The notes under the pieces: model-generated | The model's input: the letters and a program-made list of their open reading frames with translations, nothing else | Told to the model about the DNA's origin: nothing | Database searches by the model: none | NCBI GenBank assembly: GCA_032191485.1 | Contig: JAVDOI010000010.1 | Location: 9,816,194-9,880,193, forward strand | From: Leptoclinus maculatus | Lineage: Eukaryota > Chordata > Actinopteri > Perciformes > Stichaeidae | Length of the DNA stretch: 64,000 bases | Direction: 5' to 3' | Translations under genes and position numbers: made by a program | In this document: in pieces, positions 45,532-56,870 of the stretch | How the letters are laid out: the number at the start of each line of letters is the position of its first letter | Numbering within the stretch: the first letter of the stretch is position 1

Positions 45532-46904
45532 GCCAAAACTGGTGAAAAATCCCATATTTAGTAAAGCAGAAGAGCAGACGCAACAGAAGTCGAAGCATGT
45601 GAGGGAATCATTAAGACAACAAAATACAAACATTCCACAGATGTTTTAATACTTTAACACTTCAATTCCCTCCATATCAAAACAGGAGGTTGTTAGTTGT
45701 ATTCTTGTTTACTTTCAAAGACCAAAGAAATGTATGTTTTTTTCTACTGTGAGGGATGAATGCAAAAGGAATTTGGATTTCTGTTTTGAGTGATGTTTTG
45801 TCTGTTTTCAAACCCTGGTCCAGAGGAAACAATGTTTCATTTCAAGTGTATTTTTCATAGTTTGCATGAAAAATGAACTCTTATTATTTTTACTAAAACT
45901 AGTTCAACAGAATCAAATTCGCACTTTGAAGAAAAGCCCACAAGCTTAAATCTGTTTTTTTTTTTTTGTTCATCCAGATGTGAGGTAACAGACATTTGGC
46001 GCCAAGATTTCACAAGAAACATCTAACACTTATAGTAACACTTCCAGCTGCCCACACGGCACAAATTAGATAAATGCAGGAACCTCATGCTCTTCATTAC
46101 ACATATTACACATATAAATAAAAGAGAAAAAGATTTATTTGTGAAACAATGAATGAGCTGGAACTTTGTTCTTTTTGAAACAACTTTGTAACTGCAACTT
46201 CTTTGAAATAATGCACGTTTTAAATCACTTTCAGTAAATAATCTTGATTCACTTGATGTTACACATCTGCACAGCCTACAAACCAGATGTAACACACATG
46301 CCTGCCCCACTGATAGGAAGTGATTTTAAATATTCTTCTAGTTGAACTATATACCTTTTTACCATGTATTTTTTTGATCACATATCAGCTTGTTTGCACT
46401 GGTGGTGTTGCTTGTAACTAAATCTACATCCAGTGGGATTTAACTTCCTTTCATGTGGGAAAAGCCACAGATTAGTTTCCTGAGTTCCTCAGAACATCAG
46501 AGGCACATTTACTGCACGCATACTTCACAGTTTATCTCTGCAGCCAACTCTACAAAACACACTGAAAAACAACTTCTAGTAACCTTTTTTAACGAGGTCG
46601 TAATTTTCAGATGTTTTTTCTTTAAGACTGATTCAACCCCTCGAGATGACTTGGAAACGATAGAGAGGGAGGATTGTACACATTCAAACATTTAGCCACA
46701 CGCTTGTGAAAAGTACGGTATTAGCACACTAGTTATTTACATAACCACAAGTCCATGTTATTTTGCCTTCCCTTTCAAACTGATTACAACATCCCCCTGT
46801 TCTGTTTTATCTAACTTTTGGTACATGCACTACTCAGTGGCTTGTATGGGACAATAGTCACTAGGTGATGTAACAATCTGTCTGTGGTCTGCATAACTAT
46901 GATA

Positions 46905-47640
46905 AAATAGGTCTGTTGTTTTCCATAATCTGAGATGGTGCGAGCATGTAGATGTTGAACAGAAGAGGCCCGAGAATGGAGCCTTGTGGAACTCCATGTA
47001 GTCTTCGTCTATCCAATGTGTAATCGTAGTTTGTCTCTAAATAGGTGAAGATGTTTCTTCATTTGCTTGTGTTTCGTCTATTTGCATGTGTTTTCTGAAT
47101 TTACAGTGCATTGAGCTCTCAGGTCCACCGCACTTCAAATAGAATTGAAACCAGTATAGCACAGTTCCAGAAGGTCCATGCCAGTTTTCCAGTCTCTCTA
47201 GTAATATGTTGTGGTTGACCATGTGGAATGCAGAGACTGAAACTTTTCTACTGTGTTTAGGTGGATGTTATTCAAGATCTTAACAAGAGCCGTCTCTGTG
47301 CTGTGGTCCTGACTGGAAAACATTTTAAAAAATAGTTTATGGTCAAGCGTGATTAACTGTTGAAAAACAGTCTTTTCAATGATTTCACTCAAAATGGGAG
47401 GTTCGATAGCCGCCTGTAATTGTTAATTAGGGAGTTGTTTAGATCATTTTAAGAGTGGCTTAATAACTGCCATGTCTGTGGGAAATAGCCTCAGAGTAGA
47501 GAAGTGTTTACTGTTATCAGAGTATCTGATGCCATGCAGTTAAAACCGCTTTAGAAAAAGCCTCTAGGTAAGATATCAATGCAAGTAGCAGCATGAGTTC
47601 AGATGTTGCACAATTTCCCCAAAAGGTTTTGTAGCTGATG
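46905..47640 (-). mobile_element. LINE reverse-transcriptase remnant
   Basis: Minus-strand pieces in several frames: HSTETALVKILNNIH, VNHNILLERLENWHG, then GVPQGSILGPLLFNIYMLAP with SQIME, the RT palm region of a non-LTR element. The YxDD block is not seen. Frames are shifted and the DTVDH block is damaged, so it is a dead copy. Confidence 0.8.
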
Positions 47641-48261
47641 GGATTTCGTCAATAAAGAATGAGGCAAATTCATTACATGAAAGTTGAGGGGGTTACTAGA
47701 CAAACACACAGCACTACATAGTTTAAATATTTAGCATTTGTTATTTTTCTTGTTAGACACATGTATGCTGTGGTTTGTCATGTCATTAATCTCTCATACA
47801 AAATGTAAACACAATACGCTTTTACTCATAGTTCTTAGTGGATAAGATGAGGAAAACACATTTGAATTTTAAATGTTTTGCCTTTGTTGTCTTCCTGTGT
47901 CCCAGCTGGTACAAATCAAGTGATGTTGCTGGTTGTTCTCTGGCACGTGTGCTTTCTCGTGTGGAAACAATCTGACTAAGGTTTGCCATCTGTTCACTGA
48001 GCAAAACATTTCACTCAGCCAAAACGTTAAAAATTGCTTCAACCTGGGATCAAACATTTAGTGTGTGATGAAAAAAACCTGTATGGTTTAATACAACCCT
48101 GACTACTCGCAAACCAACGAATCTTACATGAAAAAAGTTGAGTAAATAATTTGAAATAAATAAAAAAGTTGAAATAAGTTGTGCTTGTTTTCCTTCTCTC
48201 AAACCAAACTCAAATCATCATTTGTCAGAAAAGAAAAGGTTGTAAATTGATTTTAAATCCG

Positions 48262-48267
48262 TTTATT
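48262..48267 (-). terminator. Candidate poly(A) signal of e2f5
   Basis: AATAAA on the minus strand about 1 kb after the e2f5 stop codon. Other AATAAA-like words occur nearby (for example 48290), so the choice is tentative. Confidence 0.35.
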
Positions 48268-49262
48268 GAAAAAAAACTTTCAAAACTGTGCAAATAAAGA
48301 GCAAAGTGTCACAAAAAACACGACTTGTTGTAACCAAAGAAAACTATAAATATACAAAAAATGCCCCTTTAGGCTCGTAAGATTTGTTATTTCAGGTCAG
48401 AAATATGGCAAATTCACTTTTATTACAATTAAGGCAGTCGACCAGCATCACTTTCAGCTATTTAGAACCAAGAACATTTTTTTCTTAAATTAAATAAAAA
48501 TGATTAGTTATTTAAATATATAACTAATTATACAAGAACTTAAAAAAAATAGAGGCCCAAAATGGCAGTGTCACAATAATTTAGAAAATAAATCTTTCTG
48601 CCATTTTCACATTAGAACAAGGTCACAAAACGTACCCGAAACATTCACTCATTAAATACTATATGACATTTTATCAAATATAACTATTGAATTGGGTAAG
48701 TTTTTACACAATATGCTTTTTAAAGAACCATAATCCTAAATGGCTTACTTACATAGCCAGAACTAGGTCATCGACCCTTTATCAAATGTTTGAAAGCAGT
48801 AAATACTGAGTTGTTACAAGCTACTCTGAATATCAACTAATATGAAAACACTCTCACAATCACAACTGTTCGTGAACAGAAAGTAAAGCTGTCGTATAAT
48901 CTCAGAATTTCCACTGGATGTGGAAAAATACTAACATGCCAAAGTGCAGTAGGAGGCTGAAGGGCTTGTCCCGGCTTCCTCCGACTGAGGGAACGGTATT
49001 CACCCAGTACAACCATTCAACTGGACATATAATGACTCGTGGCTTCACAAACATCTCACGGTGGACTAAAGCAGGCACCGTGTTTTAAACTGTAGTCTAA
49101 GTGTGTGTAAAAGTTGTTTTATGACAATGGAATGTTTGATTATCAGCTGTGCATCGTAACAGAAAAGGGGGAAAGGCATCTTTGAAGTGTCTTTAGAGAG
49201 AGAGAGGCAAAGGTGGCTCTTGAGATTGTAAAAGCGTGCAGCAGAGTAGGCGTGGTCAGCCA

Positions 49263-52200
49263 TCAGTAATTTAGGATCTGGACATCGAACAGGTCACACA
49301 CTCCCTCATTGTCGTCCAAGTTGAAGCTGTAGTCTATTCCTGCGTGAGGAGAGAGGAGCATCAGTAACACAACATACTGTAAATCACCAATAAGACAAAG
49401 ACAACAAAGATTTTATAGAATTATTTGCTGGCAACAAACAAACATCGGGCGGTCGACCATTTCGGTCCAGACATAAACTGTATAATGACATTAAATTTGA
49501 TACAGATATCTACGGGGCTGTGAGGAGGTCCTTCTGACTTTTCCTCTAGCGCCACCATCAGGTCAGAACTTTAACGCCAATATTTAGGTTCATGATCAAA
49601 CACAATGACATTCCCATCAACCTCAACTGAACTTTGTTTGGTGCTAATGTATCATGCTAACACACTGAACTAAGATGTTGAACCTGTTGAACATTACACC
49701 TCCTAAAGCATGTTAATGTTGTCATTGTTAGCATGTTAGCATCTCACAGAGCTGATGGCATGGCTTTAGACTCTTAGTTTTGTTGATTATCTTTTTAAAC
49801 ATACTGAAATTCCAAATACTTGACACAATGTTTCATTCATAAAGTTAGTCAAGGTTTTCAGACGCTTACCGTCAGTCGACATTAGCTCATCAATCAGGTC
49901 GACAGCTCCTACAAGAGAATTAAGAACATGTTTCCATTTCTCAGTACACGGAACATTCACTGCAGACTATGCAACATTAATTCATAAACATCAAAGCTGG
50001 ATAAAAGTAGTATATTTAAAATATCAGTATATTATTCAGCCATGTTCTCCAACCTAAAGTCCTAAAGCTTAGATCTTCAAGCCTTTACAGAACCATAACT
50101 GAAACGAAAGTGAAGAAAACATGAAACTAGCTGTGTATCTCACCCTCTCTGTCGTCCTTCATGTGGTCTCCAGCAGCACTGAGCTTCAACAGGCTGCTCA
50201 TGTCCAGTACAGACTGGAACTCTGGGCCCTCCAGGTCCATCTGCTGCTGCTCCAGCACTGCTGCCGCCTGACTGTGGCACGCTGCAGGTGCAACAACAAT
50301 ACTTAGCTGTACAGTAAAAGCCGCTTGTGGAAAATTAAACCTGAATGTGAAGCGCTGGGACAGAGACAAACTCAACAATCATCTGTAGTGAAATCAATTC
50401 TCTAGACTTCATGTCAAGTCTGCGAGGGTGCTGGGCAGCGCTATTAAACAAGACTTTAGTGCCACACATTACTCCATTTGTAAATCCAAATTGCACATTT
50501 TTCCTGGCTGTGTCTTAAGGTAAAGAAATGCACTGACCAGCATCTCTGAACCTGGACGAGCCATCATGTAAACACGCACCATGTTTTCTTTGTCAACATC
50601 TTCAATATTGTGTTGTGCAACAGTAAAGATTGTTTTTTGGTTGGTGTTTTGGTAATTCCTCATTTGTTTCTGGAGGAAAGGTCTGACTGAGTTTCTATTT
50701 GAGAACAAGAGTCTGTTAGCATCCGAGCACATCCGGACTCATTCGTCTCTTAGAGTCCTAGCTCCGGATAAAGAAGTGGTTTGTCTCTCGCACAGACTGG
50801 ACGTTTATTTTATGTTTAGTGCGTTCCCATGACCTGGCGTGGGGACAGAATGCAGTCTGTCCGTCTGGGTTGTGGAAACAAGGCAATGCGTGGTGTTATA
50901 CATACAAGATGTCTCTTCCACAGCTGATCTATTTCATCCAGAAATGCTTTCTTTACAATCAAAATCTAGCTTTGCAACAACATGCCCAGATCAAATCACA
51001 GATGTTTCAAATGCTGCATGTTGTACAATTGACTCAATTATTCTATTTAACCGTCATCTGAAAGAACCTTGTGGCCTTTCTGCTTTACATCATGATCGTG
51101 TTGCTTTCTTAACACTAGAGCTGTTGTGGAGGGTTTATAGAAATCATACTTGTTGCCAAACTAGATCATTTTATACAGAAACAGACGATTAGCTGGATGG
51201 AGGAAACGTTTATGAAAGGAGCTGTTTTAGATACTCTAAATTCCAAGAAGAGGAAGAATTTAAGGCTTTCGAAACACTGAGTTTACAAAGTTCAAACAGC
51301 ACTCTCATTAGTCACCGTATCTTTTGCTTTTGTATCCGTACAGTATTTCATCTGTTGGTGTCACTCAAATGAGAACAGCTGTGGTTTTGCATGTCTTAAT
51401 ATTGACCATTTTCTATAGACATTCATTCTTACGGTCCAGACAACCAATGGTTTAACTACACTATGAAATCAACTTCAACATTAAACTTGCTTGAGACAGG
51501 TCAGCTATGACGCACACACAGTGTCGGTTACATTATGATCACAGTGTATAACAGATGCAAGCTATGACTTTAAAAAAAAACTAAAACTGTTCCTGTTCTT
51601 GCGTGACAAGATGACATCTGATATTTCTGAGTCAGCTGACAGAAAGCAGACTTTTTAAAAGCAACAATCAACCAGATTCACATGATTCATTTTATAACGG
51701 AAGTGTTTTCTTACGGTTTGTCTTCTTTGATTTCCTGACAACATATCTTAGCAATTTAATACTTCCAGTTCTTGGACATGGGAGCGTCTTTGAATGCAAC
51801 ACAGAGATTTGAAAAAGTGTCTCAGACAATATTTAGTCAACATCATAGTAAGCTAAATGTTTTACTCTCAGTATAATGCAACACAGTTCAACAACAAGTA
51901 GATCATCTGATCTTTGAATGTCTAATTGCAGAGTTACACAAAAAAAAAAAAAAAGGCAGCAGCATCTGACGTTGAGCACTCTGGGTATTTAAACAGTTTA
52001 AAATGATTAACCGCGTTACACACCTTGGATTTATTAGCCTTTGTTTCCCAAAGGTGCAGTCAGATTGAAACTAGCTTCCCACTCATTCCTATGTGGTAGC
52101 GAGGCAAGACACACTTGCAGGGCTGTTATATCCAACTGCTGCTTCAGTTGTCGCTAGGTGGTAATTGAGTCTATTGTTTGGGTGGGTGGTATTACTGGTG

Positions 52201-55200
52201 GCATTTGGTAGACAAGTCTACACAGGTGGGATTTTCTCTACTTTAAGTGAAACATCAAGCGCAGTCAGCCAGTATCAGTGTGAACGTCCAACACCGTTCA
52301 TATTACAATAAGTGACAAAACCAGAGGGAGGGACTAAAACCAACGTCTTTTGACTCTCGGGGTGGAGGATGTTGTTTCAAATAGATCATGACGGAGGATT
52401 TGAGAGAGAAAAATTAAAAACGCCCAAGTGTGACAGTGCTTTGGGATTATTGTTCAGATAGCTCCTCTGCATAGGCCACAGTTTATACAACGTGTAAGTG
52501 ATCTATATTTTGTCAGGCCTGTTTTTGATATTGTCAGACTGTAATGTGTGGACTGAAAAGGTGAAAATCAACCAATATATTATGTTTATTAACCATTAAA
52601 GCTGTGGCGGGCTTTATTCATTTAATCCTTTCTGTTATTAAGCTTTGACTGCATGTATAAAACATGACCGTGCACAAAATGTAAAAATCTGAGTGTAAAG
52701 TCAAGCTTTTGTCTGTCCATTTGTGTTCACTGCAGCCTAAGAGAGGCCATTACAAATCAGTAATAATTGCACATGGTGGCTTTCTAGAATACCTTAATAA
52801 GCATTAAAATCCTCAAAGTCCCTGTACTTACCCATCTGCACATCGGGAGGGGTGGAAGACGGAGTCAGCACTTCATCATGTTCTGGCAGCACCATCTGGT
52901 GGTCTGAGCAGAGGGAGTCCTGGCTGCTGCAGTAGGAGGAGGTGGTGGTGTTGGAGGTGGAGTACACCGACGACGTGGACAAAGGGAACCTCTGCAGGCT
53001 GGCGGGGGTGCTCGGTGGAGTTGGCATTGGACAGATGTTGTCAGTGGGCGGCACAGAGAAGACCACGGGTATTGTGGAGTCTGAATCCCTGTTGATGAGC
53101 AGGACCTGGATGGGGGCCGAGTAGCTGCGCAGGTTCACCTGGTACTTGTTCTGTCCACTCTGGCCCTGAGGATCAGCAGTGGACAGAAGTTTATCGTCAT
53201 TACAACAGTTACAAAATATATTTTTTTATATACACAATGGATCACAGGACTTGTGTAGTGACGAACAAACAAAAAAGACAGCAGCAGAGCAGCTATTTGT
53301 TGGTTTTATGGCCACCCGTGTCATTTAGACACGGCTGTTTATGAATGTAAACTAAAGTGCAGCATCTCCAGAGTGTCTTGCTGGAGCTTTTATGTTCAGC
53401 TCAGCTCAGCATGTGCTTAAGTATTCTTATAAAGTTTGAAAATTGTCTCCCTAATTTATAATAATATTTAATGACACTATTTTGATAAACATTACAGAAA
53501 ATACATACCAAACAAGCAGCCAAATGTGCAGAGAACCCTGTCCCTTGTTAGCCTGCTTCCATAACATGTGTCGTGTGGTTTACGGTAGAAAACGAGGAAT
53601 ACATACAGTATATGGTGAATTCCTGTCTTTCTGGTGATTACATGTATGCCAATCAATAAAGAAAGCTTGTAAGACGTGACCAACCGTTTCAGGCAGCGGT
53701 ACCTCCAGCTGGGTCCCAGCAGGAGCCACTACAGCGAGGAGAGTGTCTCCGCTGAAGGCACTGCAGATGTCTTCATGTGTGACAAATTTATAAGTGGAGA
53801 GGTGTTAAGGAAACAGGAGCTAGATTACTTTGGGGAGGAAAATGGAGACAATAAACTGGAAAAACAAGACTGTGAGCATTGTGCAACTCAGGATTAGCCT
53901 GGCTGTGATTTCACAAGAGACCAACAATAGCAATTGTATTTATAATCCTCCCTTTATGGCATTTTCTTCATAACAAACAATGTTAAAAGGACAAGTAGAG
54001 ATTTGTTTCCTCTGAAATGAATAAAATGGGGCCTCAAGAGGACTAGAGTTACAAACTGTAGAAAGAAACAAACATGAAGCCTCAGTAGTAAATATTTTCT
54101 ACACTAAATGTGTTTAGTGCCACAGTAAGTAGGTACAAGCAAAATAGGTACAAGCAACACATCTCCATGTAATGCCAGATGGCATGAAAGGATATGTGCT
54201 GGTGATGGGATCGAGGTCAAAGTGTTTGATGTTCTCCTCCAGCCACGCCTTCTGGTTGTCCAGCTCTTTTTCTTGAGCCTCCAGGTCAGAAATGTGGGCC
54301 TTCAAAACCTTCACCTGCTCCAGCACCTCCTCAGTTTGGCTGCCTGAGTTCTCTCCCCTGGACACGAGGAAGATTACACATCAGAGAGGCAAGCATGAGG
54401 TATGAGCACAAGTCCTATACTAGTCACGTTTTGCTCCATTTTGGCAGCTTAAAACTAGATTTGGCTGCTGAAAGCATCAAAATGTTTCATTTAATTTCAA
54501 AAATCCAATGCCTAAAGGGTAGGATGGGAGATCCTCTCACATCTTTCCCACTGACGACAAGAGTTCAAAGATATCGAAGGCATTATCAGTAAGAAAGCAA
54601 ATATTTCGCGGACTCTAACATATGAAAATAGTTTTTTTCAAACCTCCACTGAATTATGTTCTTGTTTTTCTTCTCGATCAAGCCGACTCCTTCCAGTACG
54701 TTGGTGATGTCATATATCCTCCTCTTCTGCTTCACTGCCAAGCTGTCTGCAGCCTGTTGATTCAGTGAGACATTCCCATAAAGGCTCTTATTGAGTGGCA
54801 GCTTAATATGAACCGTGCTGACAGAAACATCACAGACACTTTAACAGGAAACCCAGAACTTCTGTGGGAAAGAAGACTCGAACAAAGCCAACAAATCAAG
54901 GATTTGGCAAATTAAGCTGCACAAACAGAAAATAAAACCCGTTGGCAGGAGAGGACAGTTACAATAGTAGAGGAGGAGGGGGGAAAGGGTCCAAGAAGCC
55001 TGCTGTGTAAACATTAGCCAGATTTGGCGCGCAAGAAGGGAGGGAAAACTACTACTAGTGTGATGAAAATAAGGAAGAAATGTGGAAGACACTTGAGGGG
55101 GCGGGCTTAAAAATGTTCATTCACTGTTCCTAGTTTGTAGCAGACAGCCATAAGAATACAATCATTTGAGAGATGGTAGGAAGGAAACTGTCAGAGGAAC

Positions 55201-56232
55201 ATGGACTATATCGCAACTACCAACTACTTTCATTATTGATTAATCTGTCGATCATCTTCTTGATTACTTTAGTCTATAAAACATCAGAAAACTGTGTCCA
55301 TCCCTGCTTTTCCCAGTCCGAGGAGACATCTTCCAATGTGTCGTTTTGTCTGACCAACAATCCAAAACACAAAGATATTCTGTTTATATCATGAAACACA
55401 GGAACGCAGCAAATCTGCAATACATCTTGAACATTAGGCCAATAGGAAAGCAGAAAAACACACAAAACTATATTTCAATTGTTTGGACTATCTTCCTAAT
55501 TATTGCATGTTTTCCCACACGTGAATTACGTCATAGTTTTACCTCATCAGGGCCCTAAAAACTAAAGATTAAAGAGGATGCATCACTTTTTGGTTGCCCT
55601 GATAAATAACCCACAGATATGCAGTTAATGACATTGGGTCAGAGTAAGACAGTCTCATTTTAAGGTGTTAGGACCACAAGAGATTGGGCTAACTCTACTT
55701 GGGCTTTAAATGTAGTCCTGATTTCATTAATCAACATAGTATTAAATTGGACTTCCTCGTGACTTTAGGCTTGTTTCGTTAGTCTACTCTATACTGAAGG
55801 GGGGAGGGGCTCACTTTAAATATAATTAACAGTACAAACTGGTTTATTACCACTAACAATCTGACTGGAAACTGGTAGTTACGCTCTCCCTCTGTAAACA
55901 AGTAGTTTGTTGTTTTACTGCTTGTGAGTTGGTGTTCAACCGAGGAGGTAATGGCGGCTATAGCTGGTCCACCTGTTAAACAAATCAATGCACCTGACTG
56001 AGGTTTGTGACTGACAGCCCTTTGTTGCCGAGGGGCCGCTAAACAACAAACATTAATAGATTAATTCCCCCCAAAAACAACGACACGGGGCCGTTTCACT
56101 GACCACTTTCAGATCAAGGACGCCATCCTTCGCTTCTTGAAGCAGACTGACAAACTTCCTCGTGAGGAGCCCCAAACTTTTCTCGTGTCGACTCGTTGTC
56201 GAGCGGACAGTCTCCGTGGCCTCAAACTCCAT
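49263..56232 (-). CDS. e2f5: Transcription factor E2F5 (365 aa)
   Basis: DNA-binding, DP-dimerising, p130/p107-bound repressor of cell-cycle genes; with E2F4 also used in multiciliated-cell programmes. Eight coding exons: 56232-56104, 54753-54644, 54357-54196, 53793-53685, 53165-52832, 50281-50144, 49908-49870, 49339-49263; phases agree and the total is 1098 bases. Exon 1: SRHEKSLGLLTRKFVSLLQE. Exon 2: RRIYDITNVLEGVGLIEKK, the winged-helix recognition region. Exon 3: leucine-zipper/coiled-coil. Exons 4-5: marked box (FVTHEDICSAFSGDTLLAV, then KYQVNLRS). Exon 7: DLIDELMSTD. Exon 8: DYSFNLDDNEGVCDLFDVQ then ILNY, the pocket-protein-binding end, matching E2F5 rather than E2F4. The VFPLLRLSP-type segment found before it in human E2F5 is absent. 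Intron 3 is AT-AC. Confidence 0.93.
49500..49790. repeat. Dispersed repeat with GCGCCACCATCAGGTCA core, copy 2
   Basis: Same element as 8950-9390. It lies in e2f5 intron 7 and ends in GTTAGCATGTTAGCATCTCA words. Confidence 0.6.
50282..52831. other. e2f5 intron 5
   Basis: About 2.5 kb with an A run near 51941-51956. The 80-117 codon open frames around 50819-51192 have no motif, no splice support and no family likeness. Nothing else seen. Confidence 0.5.
53794..54195 (-). other. U12-type AT-AC intron of e2f5
   Basis: On the minus strand the 5' site reads CAGCAC|ATATCCTTTC, a perfect minor-spliceosome AT-AC donor. A branch site TTCCTTAAC lies at 53812-53804, and the 3' site CTCTCCAC|TTATAAATTT follows about 11 bases after the branch adenosine. 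No GT-AG pair keeps the frame here. The AT-AC junction restores T-Y-K-F-V-T-H-E-D. E2F family genes are known to carry U12 introns. Confidence 0.93.
55208..55440. mobile_element. Non-autonomous DNA transposon (GGCTGCAACTAAC family), copy 2
   Basis: CTTTCATTATTGATTAATCT, AGTCTATAAAACATCAGAAAA, GTTTTGTCTGACCAACAATC, CCAAAACACAAAGATATTCTG: the internal order of the fish element also at 14817. The 3' end is missing. It lies in e2f5 intron 1. Confidence 0.7.
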
Positions 56233-56402
56233 CTTCTTCTTCTCTTTAAAACAGAGTCCTGCTTATAGTCAGCCAACGTGTTTAACTAACTTTAGAAATA
56301 ACGAGCATTACACTCCAACATAACGTCTGTTATCTCGACGGGACGACGGTTCAACCTGCGGGTTTTTTTAAATCAACGGACGTTACGTTACGTTAGGTTA
56401 CA

Positions 56403-56416
56403 GTTGCCGTGGCAAC
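56403..56416. promoter_or_regulatory. Palindromic X-box (RFX site) upstream of e2f5
   Basis: GTTGCCGTGGCAAC matches the RFX X-box consensus (GTNRCC, 0-3 bases, RGYAAC) on both strands. It lies 171 bases upstream of the e2f5 ATG and 455 bases beyond the lrrcc1 stop, so within the likely e2f5 core promoter. RFX factors drive ciliary genes. Confidence 0.75.
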
Positions 56417-56430
56417 ACTGGTCCCGCTCG

Positions 56431-56446
56431 CCCCCCCCCCCCCCCC
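56431..56446. repeat. Poly-C tract in the e2f5 promoter
   Basis: Sixteen C bases, with a second C-rich run at 56479-56486, next to the X-box. Confidence 0.9.
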
Positions 56447-56722
56447 GAGTGATGCCCCTCCTCAACCTGATTTTGAGCCCCCCCCCAATCAAACAATAAT
56501 ATTACTTAAACTTACTTAATACTTATTTGATTTACTGTCACTCTTTAGTTTTTAAAACCAGTTTTTTATTATTTTGGGAAATCATAGTTCTTGAATCTTC
56601 GAGTCTTGTATTTTTGTATGAAATATGACATACAAATAAAGTTTTTATAAATATTACCCATAACCCTGCGTTTCATCAACTGTATAATTTAAAGAAAAGA
56701 CAAAAATCTGCTTAAGAGAGTA

Positions 56723-56728
56723 TTTATT
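56723..56728 (-). terminator. Candidate poly(A) signal of lrrcc1
   Basis: AATAAA on the minus strand about 145 bases after the lrrcc1 stop and about 490 bases upstream of the e2f5 start codon. Confidence 0.5.
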
Positions 56729-56870
56729 AGATAAATCATGATATAGTAAAATACAAAAATAATTTAACATAGAACATGTAGATAAAAAAAAATGTATTAA
56801 TTAAAAATAATGAATTACACTCCAGTGTTTACATTCATACATTGAAATAGCTGCAAAGTCATTTAATTTG

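Larger units (their letters stand above)
45532..49262. other. Region between ackr4 and e2f5 ends
   Basis: Contains the ackr4 3'UTR (candidate AATAAA near 46117), the LINE remnant at 46905-47640, and the e2f5 3'UTR from 49262 down to about 48262. No additional gene. Confidence 0.6.

Noticed and set aside
50819..51192. 80- and 117-codon frames in e2f5 intron 5
   Set aside because: No motif, no consistent codon bias and no likeness to known proteins; overlapping frames argue for chance.
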